This document shows, one piece after another, positions 6,135-13,537 of a stretch of 14,325 bases of DNA. The notes beneath the pieces are model-generated. The model had not been told where the DNA came from and made no database searches. It saw only the letters and a program-made list of their open reading frames with translations. Position 1 is the stretch's first letter. Each line of letters starts with the position of its first letter. Position numbers and translations under genes: made by a program. The DNA is from Bdellovibrionales bacterium (lineage in GTDB: Bacteria; Bdellovibrionota; UBA1018; CAIMNF01), in contig CANGWP010000049.1 in NCBI GenBank assembly GCA_947457605.1, positions 1 through 14,325 of the forward strand. The letters run 5' to 3'.

Positions 6135-7292
6135 ATGGATCGAGGGCTTATCTGCGCTACGAAGGGAGGAATTCTGAACGAACACTTCAAAGTCATCATC
6201 AGTGATTGCCATCTTTCAGCAGGGCGCTTTTTTGAGGGAAAGTACAATCCTCATGAGGACTTTTTCTTTGACCAGGAGATGGTCGAGTTCTTCGAGTTTT
6301 TTTCCACAGGGATCTACGGGGAGGGTCCTTTTGGACCCGTAAAAGTGGAGCTGATCATCAATGGCGATTTCTTTGATTTTTTGAATGTTCCTTACCTGGG
6401 CGAATTCGAGGAAGGGATTACCGAATCGATTGCACTAGCCAAGCTCGAGGCAATTCTTTCAGGACATCCCAAAGTCATGGCGGGGCTCAGGCGCTTTGCG
6501 TCCAGGCCCAATAAAAAAATCACCTATCTTGTGGGAAATCACGACGCAGAGCTTTTTTTTCCGAAGGTTCGAGAGCGGATCATTCGCGAATGGGACCCCG
6601 ACGGAAGACCTGAAAGTGATCGAGTTGAAATTGTCGTGGATCGTGACCGACTCAAGTTTGAGGAGGGGCTCGAGGTTCGTCATGGAAACCAATTCGAGGC
6701 GAGCAATCAGCTTGATTTTGAAAATCCTTTCATCACGCTCAGCAATGGGATGCAGGTTCTGAACATTCCTTGGGGCAGCATTTATATTTTAAAAATCATC
6801 AATCGCCTGAAGTGGGAACGCTTCAATCTCGACAAAATCCGGCCCATCAAGATTTTTGCATTTTTGGGCCTGATTTTTGATCCGGTCTTTACCTTGAGAT
6901 TCATCCTGCTGTCCCTGTTCTACTTTGTGAAGACCCGGGTCATGAGCCGCTCAACTTCTCTTTTCGGATTTCGCAAAACGCTCAAAACGATTTCCCAAGA
7001 GAGATCCTACTTTCTGGATCTTGAGGATCAAGCCCGATCCATTTTGGAGGAGGATCCTGCTGTTCACACGGTTGTGATGGGACACACACATCTTCCCATG
7101 CATCGGGTTTATGCGGGGGGTAGGCAGTATCTGAATTCTGGCACCTGGACCAAAATGGTGTACCTGGACTGGAAGTATTTTGGCGAGCCCATGCACAAGA
7201 CCTTTGTGCTGGTGAGTCTTAAGCCAGGAGAGGTGAAAGCTGAACTCAATCAATGGCTTGGAATCCGATCTCCGTATCAGGCTCATTCGTAA
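6135..7292 (+). CDS. Calcineurin-like metallophosphoesterase with an internal hydrophobic segment
   Basis: All dinuclear-metal motifs of the calcineurin-like phosphoesterase fold are present: SDCHL (Asp24, His26), NGDFFDF (Asp78), GNHD (Asn135, His136), RHGNQ (His183) and GHTH (His317, His319), followed by NSGTW. This order resembles the LpxH/UDP-2,3-diacylglucosamine hydrolase branch, but the 385-residue product is much longer than LpxH (about 240). An insert of about 120 residues precedes GHTH and contains the hydrophobic stretch FLGLIFDPVFTLRFILLSLF (243-262), possibly a membrane-associating element. The substrate is unknown, and a lipid-linked phosphate or diphosphate is a reasonable guess. 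The N-terminus is uncertain. The ATG at 6135 has no Shine-Dalgarno, while GGGAGG at 6164-6169 sits just before codons 13-15, and the conserved fold begins only at about residue 16. A short inverted repeat surrounds the stop codon. Confidence 0.85.
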   Translation: MDRGLICATKGGILNEHFKVIISDCHLSAGRFFEGKYNPHEDFFFDQEMVEFFEFFSTGIYGEGPFGPVKVELIINGDFFDFLNVPYLGEFEEGITESIALAKLEAILSGHPKVMAGLRRFASRPNKKITYLVGNHDAELFFPKVRERIIREWDPDGRPESDRVEIVVDRDRLKFEEGLEVRHGNQFEASNQLDFENPFITLSNGMQVLNIPWGSIYILKIINRLKWERFNLDKIRPIKIFAFLGLIFDPVFTLRFILLSLFYFVKTRVMSRSTSLFGFRKTLKTISQERSYFLDLEDQARSILEEDPAVHTVVMGHTHLPMHRVYAGGRQYLNSGTWTKMVYLDWKYFGEPMHKTFVLVSLKPGEVKAELNQWLGIRSPYQAHS

Positions 7293-7323
7293 TTCTACGA
7301 GATTCCTTTATTGATTTAATAAA
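7287..7323 (+). repeat. Two short AT-rich inverted repeats after the metallophosphoesterase gene
   Basis: TCGTA-ATTC-TACGA (7287-7300) includes the stop codon, and TTTATT-GATTT-AATAAA (7307-7323) follows. Neither is GC-rich and no long T-tract follows, so termination here would be weak. The remaining bases up to 7410 hold the presumed promoter of the next operon, where I see no convincing -35/-10 pair. Confidence 0.25.
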
Positions 7324-7410
7324 ATAGTCAACCTTTGTTCTGACGTCGTAAAATGGTTTCAAGGGGGGAGTGTGTCGTGTCGATACGCTCTCTGCGGAGT
7401 GGAACGTAGG

Positions 7411-9141
7411 ATGAGAACACGCAGATACCTTGAAATTGCAATTCTTTCAGCAGCCTTCGGCGCAGGGTGCGCGGTTCAGGAAGGGGCCGCGCCCGTCGAG
7501 CGTCGCGTGCTGAGCGCGGCAAGATTGATTTCAAGCGAAGATTCTGGTGGATACATTCCGGATAGAACGGTCATTGGCGCCAAGGCATCCAAGGGCACAG
7601 TTACCGTTACTGAGAAACCGACGGTTCAATTGTCTGGCCTGCCGTTGGTTCAGTTCAATCAAGGTTTCTCGGGAAGAGAAGTTCTTTTGGATCTCGGAGA
7701 GTACGACCAGTCTGTTGATTTCGGAGCAAATGGATCCCTTACTCTGGTGGCTCAGACTACGGACTATCCCCTGAGTGGGGATGCATATCCGGTCTTGACA
7801 TCGTTTCAGGTGAAAGATGGATCTGGAAATCTGATCAAGGAATTTGTGAATCTGAAATCAGGATGTGCATCAGAGGGCATGTGGATTTGCAGTGGCTCCT
7901 CTTGTTCCGCAAACCCGAATTGTTCGGTTGAGACTGGTACGGTTTCAGCGCCCGTAAGTGCGTTTGCGAGCCGGGAGGATTGGGCTCAGCACCAGGCCCC
8001 TTCGTTTGGTTTTGTGTCGACCAACGACTTTCCTCGCTGCAATCCGGCGGTTTCCGGGGCCGGATGTTTTTCAGAGCAGCTTCCCACCGGGCACTACTTT
8101 GCGAAATACATTCTTGTTTCAAATTCAGGAGGAAGTGTTTCAGGGGTAACTGCTGGACTTCAGGTGCGAGTTTTTTCGAAGAAGGATACGGTTCCTGCAA
8201 ATGCCGATGTTGTGACCAGTGGTGGAATCAATCTCAATCTCATTTTGGTAGGAAGTAAAAATGTGAACGATTCCCACTTGGCCTCCGGGAAGAGAAACCT
8301 GAATCTTTTATTGAAGGAGTTGAATCGACTGTTGAAAACGGAAAGCGGAGCGAAGCTTGCCTTGAATGAAATCAATGTGTTCGAGTGGACCGATGAAAAC
8401 GGGGGTTCCCAATATTCGGCGGTGGATTTGAACTACCTCGGGGACATGTTTGAATCCGGCTCTAAGGGATTGAGGGCTGACCTTTCCGCAAATTACATCA
8501 ATGTATTTTTGGTCAGTGATATTCTGCTTGATTCCAGCTTTACCGTTCTTGGTCTTTCCGGTGGAATCCTCGGAACGCCGGTGAATGGAACCCAATCCAG
8601 CGGTGCTGCGTTCAGTACCTTCAATCAATTGGCAAGCTACAACCCTTCCTGCAGCTCAAATTCATGCTTCAGGGATGTTCTGGAGGGTGATTTCCTTGAG
8701 ATGGCAAGCACCATTGTCCATGAGCTTGGCCATTTCCTCGGACTGAATCACCCCAGCGAAAGACCCGAGGTGGTGGAGAATCAAGACCATGATGGCCTGA
8801 CAGATACTCCCAAGTGCGCAGCTCGAACCTCCATTTCGAGTGTGATTCTGGATCAAAGAGCCTGCTATGCAACGGACACTCAGAATCAGGAAGCTCCGCT
8901 CTCGGGGACCTGCAAGGCGAAGTGCGATGCGGTCACCTCTCCTTCTGTGTATCTGAGTGGTTTTTTCAGCACAACGCCCCAAAGTTTTTGTCCTGCGGTG
9001 CCCGAGTGTCAGTTCAATCATGTCATGTGGTATACTACAAAAAATCGCAAGAAAAACGGGAGTGGGGTCTGGGTGGAAGACGGAAATCTTTTCTCGCTGC
9101 AGTCTTCAGCGGTTCTGGAGCGGAGCCTCTTTGTGCGATGA
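7411..9141 (+). CDS. Exported metzincin protease, pappalysin (M43)-like
   Basis: The product is 576 residues from the ATG at 7411. A GTG 13 codons upstream would also be open but would bury the signal peptide MRTRRYLEIAILSAAFGAGC. The Cys there is in a weak lipobox, so the protein is either a lipoprotein or simply exported. The N-terminal 420 residues contain a beta-rich, Cys-containing region of no recognised family. The catalytic domain shows HELGHFLGLNH at 437-447 (three zinc histidines plus the catalytic Glu), then DGLTDTP at 461-467. CQFNHVMWYTT follows, with the Met-turn Met539, and then a FSLQS segment. The motif order HExxHxxGxxH, D..DTP, NxxMxY is that of pappalysin/cytophagalysin (M43) enzymes. 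Several Cys pairs suggest disulfides outside the cytoplasm. It presumably cuts extracellular or periplasmic proteins. Its last codons overlap the next gene by ATGA. Confidence 0.85.
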   Translation: MRTRRYLEIAILSAAFGAGCAVQEGAAPVERRVLSAARLISSEDSGGYIPDRTVIGAKASKGTVTVTEKPTVQLSGLPLVQFNQGFSGREVLLDLGEYDQSVDFGANGSLTLVAQTTDYPLSGDAYPVLTSFQVKDGSGNLIKEFVNLKSGCASEGMWICSGSSCSANPNCSVETGTVSAPVSAFASREDWAQHQAPSFGFVSTNDFPRCNPAVSGAGCFSEQLPTGHYFAKYILVSNSGGSVSGVTAGLQVRVFSKKDTVPANADVVTSGGINLNLILVGSKNVNDSHLASGKRNLNLLLKELNRLLKTESGAKLALNEINVFEWTDENGGSQYSAVDLNYLGDMFESGSKGLRADLSANYINVFLVSDILLDSSFTVLGLSGGILGTPVNGTQSSGAAFSTFNQLASYNPSCSSNSCFRDVLEGDFLEMASTIVHELGHFLGLNHPSERPEVVENQDHDGLTDTPKCAARTSISSVILDQRACYATDTQNQEAPLSGTCKAKCDAVTSPSVYLSGFFSTTPQSFCPAVPECQFNHVMWYTTKNRKKNGSGVWVEDGNLFSLQSSAVLERSLFVR

Positions 9142-9992
9142 TCAAGATTCTTTTGTTTGCTCTTTTGTCGTGTTCCTTAGCCCATGCCATGAGTCCGGAC
9201 GAGATTCGCGAGGCAATCAAAGCTCAAGCTTCTCAACGCCATCCAAGACCGCCTGCAGATTTCTGGAAAGGGCTGGGACCGGAGGCTCTGCCGGTGTTGA
9301 AAAAAATGATTCAAGAAGAAACCGGCAATGTGGAGCGCACATGGCTGATCGATGGTCTGGGACATTTTAGTGATCCGGAAGTGGGCCTGATCCTTCAATC
9401 TAGAATCAAGGCATCCAACAATGATGTATTCACCAAAAAGCTTCTTTCATCCCTGATTCAGTCCCAAGGCGATCAGGTGCTTGATTTCGTCGAACCTTAT
9501 CTTTCGAATCCGGATCCGCACATCCGAATCGCGGTCGCTCAGGGAATTCGTCTTCACATGTCATCCGGACGCGCAAAAGAACGCCTCGATCAATACCTCT
9601 CGGGCGAAAAAGAAGCTTGGATCCAGTCTAGAATTGCGAGCGCAGGTTCCGAAGCAAAAACTCGTGCGGGCGGACGCCTCGTCCAGGTTCCCGCGTTGCC
9701 GGCTGCTTCGTCCCCCCCGGAAAAGCCGCTGGAAGCACTTTCGGAGAAAGACTGGGCGGGCGAGTGGAAGGGGATTTACCTTTCGCCCGAAAGTTCCGGC
9801 ACCGCCAAAGGATTTCTGAAGAAAGAGAAAGATGGCTGGAGGGTTGAGCTGTCTTTCCCCAAAAAGAAACGAATCGAGTTAAAGGCGCGCGAGGCGGAGG
9901 TTCACTACTTCCAGACGGATCGCTACCATTGGATTCGGATTCAGTCCAAAAAGACGGATACGGTCTTTACAGGGAGCCGCAAAGCGAACTAG
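9138..9992 (+). CDS. Periplasmic HEAT-like repeat protein
   Basis: This is a 284-residue product from an ATG that overlaps the protease stop codon as ATGA, the classic arrangement for translational coupling. MIKILLFALLSCSLAHA is a signal peptide. Residues about 45-170 form helical pairs of the HEAT/PBS-lyase type: GPEALPVLKKMIQEETGNVE, then WLIDGLGHFSDPEVGLIL, FVEPYLSNPDPHIRIAVAQG and RLDQYLSGEKEAWIQSRIAS. The DP.(I/V)R.A..(Q/G)G pattern is typical of such repeats. A Pro/Ala-rich linker (about 180-200) leads to a C-terminal domain with alternating strands and many Lys/Arg (GEWKGIYLSPES, DGWRVELSF, YHWIRIQSKK), which I do not recognise. HEAT repeats usually bind other proteins. The tight linkage suggests it partners, regulates or shields the metzincin protease, which is inference. 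Confidence 0.75.
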   Translation: MIKILLFALLSCSLAHAMSPDEIREAIKAQASQRHPRPPADFWKGLGPEALPVLKKMIQEETGNVERTWLIDGLGHFSDPEVGLILQSRIKASNNDVFTKKLLSSLIQSQGDQVLDFVEPYLSNPDPHIRIAVAQGIRLHMSSGRAKERLDQYLSGEKEAWIQSRIASAGSEAKTRAGGRLVQVPALPAASSPPEKPLEALSEKDWAGEWKGIYLSPESSGTAKGFLKKEKDGWRVELSFPKKKRIELKAREAEVHYFQTDRYHWIRIQSKKTDTVFTGSRKAN

Positions 9993-10002
9993 AACTGTTC
10001 TC

Positions 10003-10344
10003 ATGAACGAATATGATGAGGGTAGAATTTGGTTCAAAAAAAAGGCGGGCTTGATCACTGTGGGGCTTACAGAGAAGGCTCTCGAGGAAATCGGTTCCGT
10101 GCAAGCAGTCCAGCTTCCAGTCGAGGGAGACGAGATTTCCCAAGATGATGTGATCTGCGAGATCGAGGGATCAAAGCAGAATTTCGAGGTGATCGCCCCC
10201 ATTGACGGCAGCGTGGTTGCGGTGAATGAGATTCTCCAGGAAGACTATGAGTCCTTGCAGGGAGATCCCTTGGATGAAGGGTGGATTTTGAGATTGAAGC
10301 CTCCGAAAAACGGAGACGATGAGGACGGCGACGAGGAAGAGTGA
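10003..10344 (+). CDS. GcvH-like lipoyl-domain protein (stand-alone)
   Basis: This 113-residue cytoplasmic protein aligns with glycine-cleavage H protein. ITVGLTEKALEEIGSVQAVQLP at 18-39 matches the GITE.A.E.LG..V.V.LP pattern. VICEIEGSKQNFEVIAPIDG matches the lipoyl-attachment hairpin, with Lys58 exactly 8 residues before the conserved AP as in E. coli GcvH. GWILRLKPP matches the GWI.K.K end. It is shorter than typical GcvH (about 125-130) and replaces the C-terminal helices with a very acidic tail (GDDEDGDEEE). No gcvT or gcvP is nearby. It follows the HEAT-like gene by 10 nt without a visible Shine-Dalgarno and is followed by a strong terminator, so it appears to be the last gene of the protease operon. 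It could be a true H protein or a dedicated lipoyl carrier. Confidence 0.8.
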   Translation: MNEYDEGRIWFKKKAGLITVGLTEKALEEIGSVQAVQLPVEGDEISQDDVICEIEGSKQNFEVIAPIDGSVVAVNEILQEDYESLQGDPLDEGWILRLKPPKNGDDEDGDEEE

Positions 10345-10367
10345 GCCACGTCAGTTTCAGAAATAAA

Positions 10368-10400
10368 AAAAGGCCCCGGGGGCTAACCCCGGGGCCTTTT
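10368..10400. terminator. Bidirectional rho-independent terminator between convergent genes
   Basis: A perfect 14-bp stem, AAAAGGCCCCGGGG paired with CCCCGGGGCCTTTT, has the 5-nt loop GCTAA. The plus strand ends in TTTT, and on the minus strand the stem is followed by TTTTTTTATTT. It therefore serves both the GcvH-like gene (stop at 10344) and the C11 protease gene (stop at 10416). Confidence 0.93.
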
Positions 10401-10415
10401 GCGTTTCATGGCAAC

Positions 10416-11627
10416 TTATCGAACCATTTTCTTTAGAACATCACCCCAACGGGTTTCCTGATCGAAAAGCAGTCTGGAATAAAGATCAGAATACTGCTGG
10501 TACTGATATGAAGAGGTTGGAATCCAAATAGCCATCCCATGAGCCTTTGGAAAGCGCACGGTGTCGTTTGCAATGATCACGGCCTTGGTGGCAGCGTTCA
10601 TGTCCGAAAGCGCTCCGGTATCAAGGCTTGAGATCTGGGACGTCTTGAGGTTCTCCATGAAGTCGATAAAGTCCACGTAGTCACTATTGGTGAAGTTCTG
10701 AGACCTGGATGCGATCTGGAGTACCTGACGAGCGGCACTTGGGCTGAGTTCCTGAAAGGAGTCGGCAAACCGGCGAATGGATGCATTCAGCTCAGGCAGG
10801 TGGTTCAAATCAAACGCAGAGAACGTCACTTCGTTTGAGGTGCCCTGATAGGATTTCGCGTACTCCTGGGACAGGACTCTTGCCACATTCTGAGGACTTG
10901 CATCACTGAGCGCGTTCCAGCGGGCCAGGAAGGTGTCATATGGCCACCCTGCGCCAGGCTCGACTTCCTCTGAACCGGCGAATACGCTAACGGAATCCTT
11001 CATTTCATTTGCGATCTCCACCATTGCCATCAGGCATGCATCGGAAGCATAGAGATCAATTTTGTGGCCGATGATTTTTGCCGATTCCCGAAGCGCAAGG
11101 GCAAGTTGTTTTGTGGTCATGTGGTTGCCGCTCAGGTCATCAAAGCTGATATCCATCGGGCTTGGGCCGCCAAGGCCGCCTTTTTTGTCGTGCCAGCCGC
11201 TGCCATGATTCCAAACATCCACGAAGTAACGCTCTGCCGGATATTTTTCCGACCCCCAGCGCACAAAGTCCACGAGTGATTTCCAATCCCCCATGTCCAC
11301 TTGGCCCATGTTTTCGATCACCGGAGAGGTGACTTTCGAGGTGTCATTGTCTTTCTTTACAAGAAGTCGCTTCACGGTGCGGGTTTCAAGACTTGCCCAC
11401 TGGACCACGATGTTGATCTTCGCGTTGGAGCCGATCTTCTCCATCTGATTGATGTTGAGCGCCCCGAAGGAATCGAGGTTGTTATTGCCATTCAGGAAAA
11501 TGAGAAAAGTCCATTCCTTGGGCTGTGTGGTTGTCCCGGAAACCGTATTTCCATTTTCTGCGCTGGCGATTGGGCCTTGCAGTAGGCCCAGAATGAGGGA
11601 TGAGAACGCGAGAAGACTACGACACAT
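10416..11627 (-). CDS. Exported clostripain-family (C11) cysteine protease
   Basis: The product is 403 residues. The N-terminus MCRSLLAFSSLILGLLQGPI followed by ASA is a Sec signal peptide, cleaved before ENG. The mature protein begins with WTFLIFLNGNNNLD (39-52), the conserved first strand and metal/substrate loop of C11 enzymes. Catalytic His141 is in DVWNHGSGWHD, and catalytic Cys198 is in DLYASDACLMAMVEIA, both in strict family context. GSEEVEPGAGWPYDTFL (228-244) is the usual substrate-pocket stretch, and AIWIPTSSYQ closes the domain. C11 enzymes cut after basic residues (clostripain prefers Arg) and are usually self-activated; the exact cleavage preference here is not readable. GGAGG sits 7 nt before the ATG. 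The gene is monocistronic, ends at a shared terminator, and has a palindrome upstream. Confidence 0.9.
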   Translation of the reverse strand: MCRSLLAFSSLILGLLQGPIASAENGNTVSGTTTQPKEWTFLIFLNGNNNLDSFGALNINQMEKIGSNAKINIVVQWASLETRTVKRLLVKKDNDTSKVTSPVIENMGQVDMGDWKSLVDFVRWGSEKYPAERYFVDVWNHGSGWHDKKGGLGGPSPMDISFDDLSGNHMTTKQLALALRESAKIIGHKIDLYASDACLMAMVEIANEMKDSVSVFAGSEEVEPGAGWPYDTFLARWNALSDASPQNVARVLSQEYAKSYQGTSNEVTFSAFDLNHLPELNASIRRFADSFQELSPSAARQVLQIASRSQNFTNSDYVDFIDFMENLKTSQISSLDTGALSDMNAATKAVIIANDTVRFPKAHGMAIWIPTSSYQYQQYSDLYSRLLFDQETRWGDVLKKMVR

Positions 11628-11666
11628 ATGAATTCCTCCGTTGAATTCGGTTCAAGTCGGCATTTG

Positions 11667-11683
11667 GGATTCATCATGAATCC
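11667..11683. promoter_or_regulatory. Perfect 8-bp-arm palindrome upstream of the C11 protease gene
   Basis: GGATTCAT-C-ATGAATCC is a perfect inverted repeat around a single base, 40 nt upstream of the C11 start. On the minus strand it fills the 17-nt spacer between TTGTAA (11690-11685) and CCAAAT (11667-11662), a weak -35/-10 pair, where a repressor or activator dimer could bind. A smaller repeat TTGAA-5-TTCAA lies at 11641-11655. The rest of 11628-11781 holds the 3' flank of cdd with no clear terminator. Confidence 0.45.
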
Positions 11684-11781
11684 TTTACAACATGCGTTTG
11701 TTTCAGTCTGACACGGGGGGCAGGGGTGGGCAATCTTTTATCAGGAAAAATTTTCCCAATAGCTCAGAATCGCCGATGGGT

Positions 11782-12186
11782 TCAACGATTCAACGCCGAT
11801 CGGTCGAAGCCATGAGGAAGAAGTTGCTCGTGCGTGAAGCTTTTGACGTCCCCGACCTTGTTTACCAAATGGATTTCGCAGGTCTTGGTTGCGAATTCAT
11901 TGATCACTTGTCTGCAGATTCCGCAAGGTACCCATGGAGGACTCGCATCGGTTGCCACGACCACTGTCTTGACCGCAATGCCCGGTCCCATTTCGCTTAC
12001 GGCTTTCCAGATGGCAACCCGTTCGGCGCAAACCGTGCCGCCAAAGGAGGAATTCTCAACATTGCATCCGGTGAAGGTGGAACCATTGGAAAGTTCAATC
12101 ACAGCCCCGACCTTTTTCGTGCTGTAGGGAGAGTAGGATTTTTCCATCGCCGCGATGGCCAGATCTCGAAGAGTGTTTGTGATCAT
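11782..12186 (-). CDS. cdd: Cytidine deaminase
   Basis: The enzyme deaminates cytidine and deoxycytidine to uridine and deoxyuridine, feeding the phosphorylase encoded just upstream. The 134-residue product has the length of the small homotetrameric, one-domain form found in Bacillus and humans. CNVENSSFGGTVCAERVAI contains Asn42 and Glu44 (ribose contacts) and the Cys53-Ala-Glu55 zinc/proton-shuttle motif. PCGICRQ supplies the other two zinc cysteines, Cys88 and Cys91. The SPYS motif near the N-terminus (19-22) is also family-typical. The ATG overlaps the TGA of the thymidine phosphorylase gene as ATGA, so the two are translationally coupled. It is the last gene of the deoB-deoA-cdd operon, and no clear terminator is seen downstream. 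Confidence 0.95.
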   Translation of the reverse strand: MITNTLRDLAIAAMEKSYSPYSTKKVGAVIELSNGSTFTGCNVENSSFGGTVCAERVAIWKAVSEMGPGIAVKTVVVATDASPPWVPCGICRQVINEFATKTCEIHLVNKVGDVKSFTHEQLLPHGFDRSALNR

Positions 12187-13520
12187 TTTACATTTGCCTC
12201 GAGGATCAGCTTTGGAGCTGTTTTTTTGCTGGCGGTGATTCTGATCATGGAGTGGATTCGTTCTTCCACCCAGGCAAAATCGGTCTTTTCATTTCCGAAA
12301 ATCGTGACCAAAGGGTCCTCGGCTCGGACCATGGAACCGAGTTTCTTATGGAAAAAGAATCCGACCGAATGATCGATCGGTTGACCTACGGTGTTTCGGC
12401 CCCCGCCGAGAGCGATCAGAAGCCTGCCGAGGTCCTCGCTCCGCATTTCGCTCACGTAGCCCTTTTTCTTGCATTGGATCTCCACGATCCGGTCGGCCTT
12501 CATGTAACGCCACGGTTCGGATAGACTTGAAACGTCGCCCCCCTGAGCCTTGACCATTTCCTGGAATTTTTTCCAGGCGGAGCCGTCTTTCAGTTTTTGG
12601 ATTGCAAGTTTTCGTCCGTCGGACAGGCTTTTTACCACCTTGCCGGCTTCCAGCATCTGGGCGCAAAGGTGGAGGGTGAGTTCCCGCAGATCCGTTGAAC
12701 TCAAGGAATAAGGGTTGAAATCCGCATTTTGGAGTACCTCCAAGCACTCATAGATTTCAAGAGCATTTCCCACAGCGTATCCGAGGGGCTGATCCATGTT
12801 GCTCAAAGTCGCTCTGAGTTCCATTTTTGAGCGTTTTGCAACTGCCCGCATTGTTTTTGCGAGTGCGAGGGCCTCGGTTTTCTTTTTCAGAAATGCGCCA
12901 TTCCCGACCTTGATGTCCATCACGAGACTGTTTGCGCCTTCTGCAATCTTTTTCGAAAGAATCGAGGCGGTGATGAGTGGAATGCATTCAATGGTCGCGG
13001 TCACATCCCGAAGTGAGTAGAAGATCCGGTCGGCAGGCGCAATCGACGCGCTTTGAGAGATGATCGCGCAGCCCACTTCATTCAGGATTTTTGTGAACTC
13101 TTCTTTGGAGAGCACGACCCGGAATCCCGGAATTGCCTCAAGCTTGTCAATGGTTCCGCCCGTATGTCCCAGGCCACGGCCCGCCATCATGGGTACCTTG
13201 AGTCCGCACGCTGCGGCGAGTGGTGCCAGAATGATTGAAACCTTGTCGCCAAGACCTCCGGTGGAATGTTTGTCCACCTTGGGACCCTTTACTTTGGAGA
13301 GGTCATAGCTTTCGCCTGATTCGACCATGGATCGGGTAAAGCTTGCAGTTTCCTCGAATGTCATTCCGGTGAAGTAGGTGGCCATCAGAAATGCGCTCAG
13401 CTGGTAATCCGGGATTTTTCCTTCCACTGCTCCGCGGACCATCCGGTCGAGTTCAAGAGGGCTCAGGATGGTCGCATCACGTTTTTTCTGGATGATCTGA
13501 GGAATGGAGGTGTTGTTCAT
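12183..13520 (-). CDS. deoA: Thymidine (pyrimidine-nucleoside) phosphorylase
   Basis: The enzyme phosphorolyses pyrimidine (deoxy)nucleosides to base plus (deoxy)ribose-1-phosphate. From the ATG at 13520 the protein has 445 residues, close to E. coli DeoA (440). A TTG 17 codons upstream is also open but would overlap deoB and has no ribosome site. KHSTGGLGDK (84-93) is the phosphate loop, and AGRGLGHTGGTIDKLE (113-128) is the family signature. Arg171 (SLRDVT), Ser186 and Lys190 (ITASILSKK) are the pyrimidine-binding residues, at the same numbers as in E. coli. The residue before the signature is Met111. As I recall, E. coli thymidine phosphorylase has Met there and Bacillus-type pyrimidine phosphorylase has Lys contacting the 2'-OH, so deoxynucleosides are the likely substrates. 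It starts 17 nt after deoB, with AGGAAG in between. Confidence 0.92.
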   Translation of the reverse strand: MNNTSIPQIIQKKRDATILSPLELDRMVRGAVEGKIPDYQLSAFLMATYFTGMTFEETASFTRSMVESGESYDLSKVKGPKVDKHSTGGLGDKVSIILAPLAAACGLKVPMMAGRGLGHTGGTIDKLEAIPGFRVVLSKEEFTKILNEVGCAIISQSASIAPADRIFYSLRDVTATIECIPLITASILSKKIAEGANSLVMDIKVGNGAFLKKKTEALALAKTMRAVAKRSKMELRATLSNMDQPLGYAVGNALEIYECLEVLQNADFNPYSLSSTDLRELTLHLCAQMLEAGKVVKSLSDGRKLAIQKLKDGSAWKKFQEMVKAQGGDVSSLSEPWRYMKADRIVEIQCKKKGYVSEMRSEDLGRLLIALGGGRNTVGQPIDHSVGFFFHKKLGSMVRAEDPLVTIFGNEKTDFAWVEERIHSMIRITASKKTAPKLILEANVK

Positions 13521-13537
13521 GGTACCGGGAGCTTCCT

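Noticed and set aside
7372..7410. GTG start 13 codons upstream for the metzincin
   Set aside because: It would place a charged, Cys-containing segment before the signal peptide, and its GGGGGAG lies only 1 nt before the GTG.
8814..9137. Upstream extension of the HEAT-like frame into the protease gene
   Set aside because: The ATG at 9138 gives a clean signal peptide and an ATGA overlap, while the extension overlaps the conserved catalytic part of the protease.
11745..11757. GGAAAAATTTTCC palindrome downstream of cdd as a terminator
   Set aside because: The stem is AT-rich with almost no loop, and no T-tract follows on the minus strand, so it is unlikely to terminate transcription.
11692..12372. 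Open frame of 226 residues on the plus strand
   Set aside because: It is antisense to cdd and the end of deoA and has no recognisable protein features.
12346..12747. Arg/Gly-rich open frame on the minus strand
   Set aside because: It is a frame-shifted shadow of deoA, which is intact through this region.
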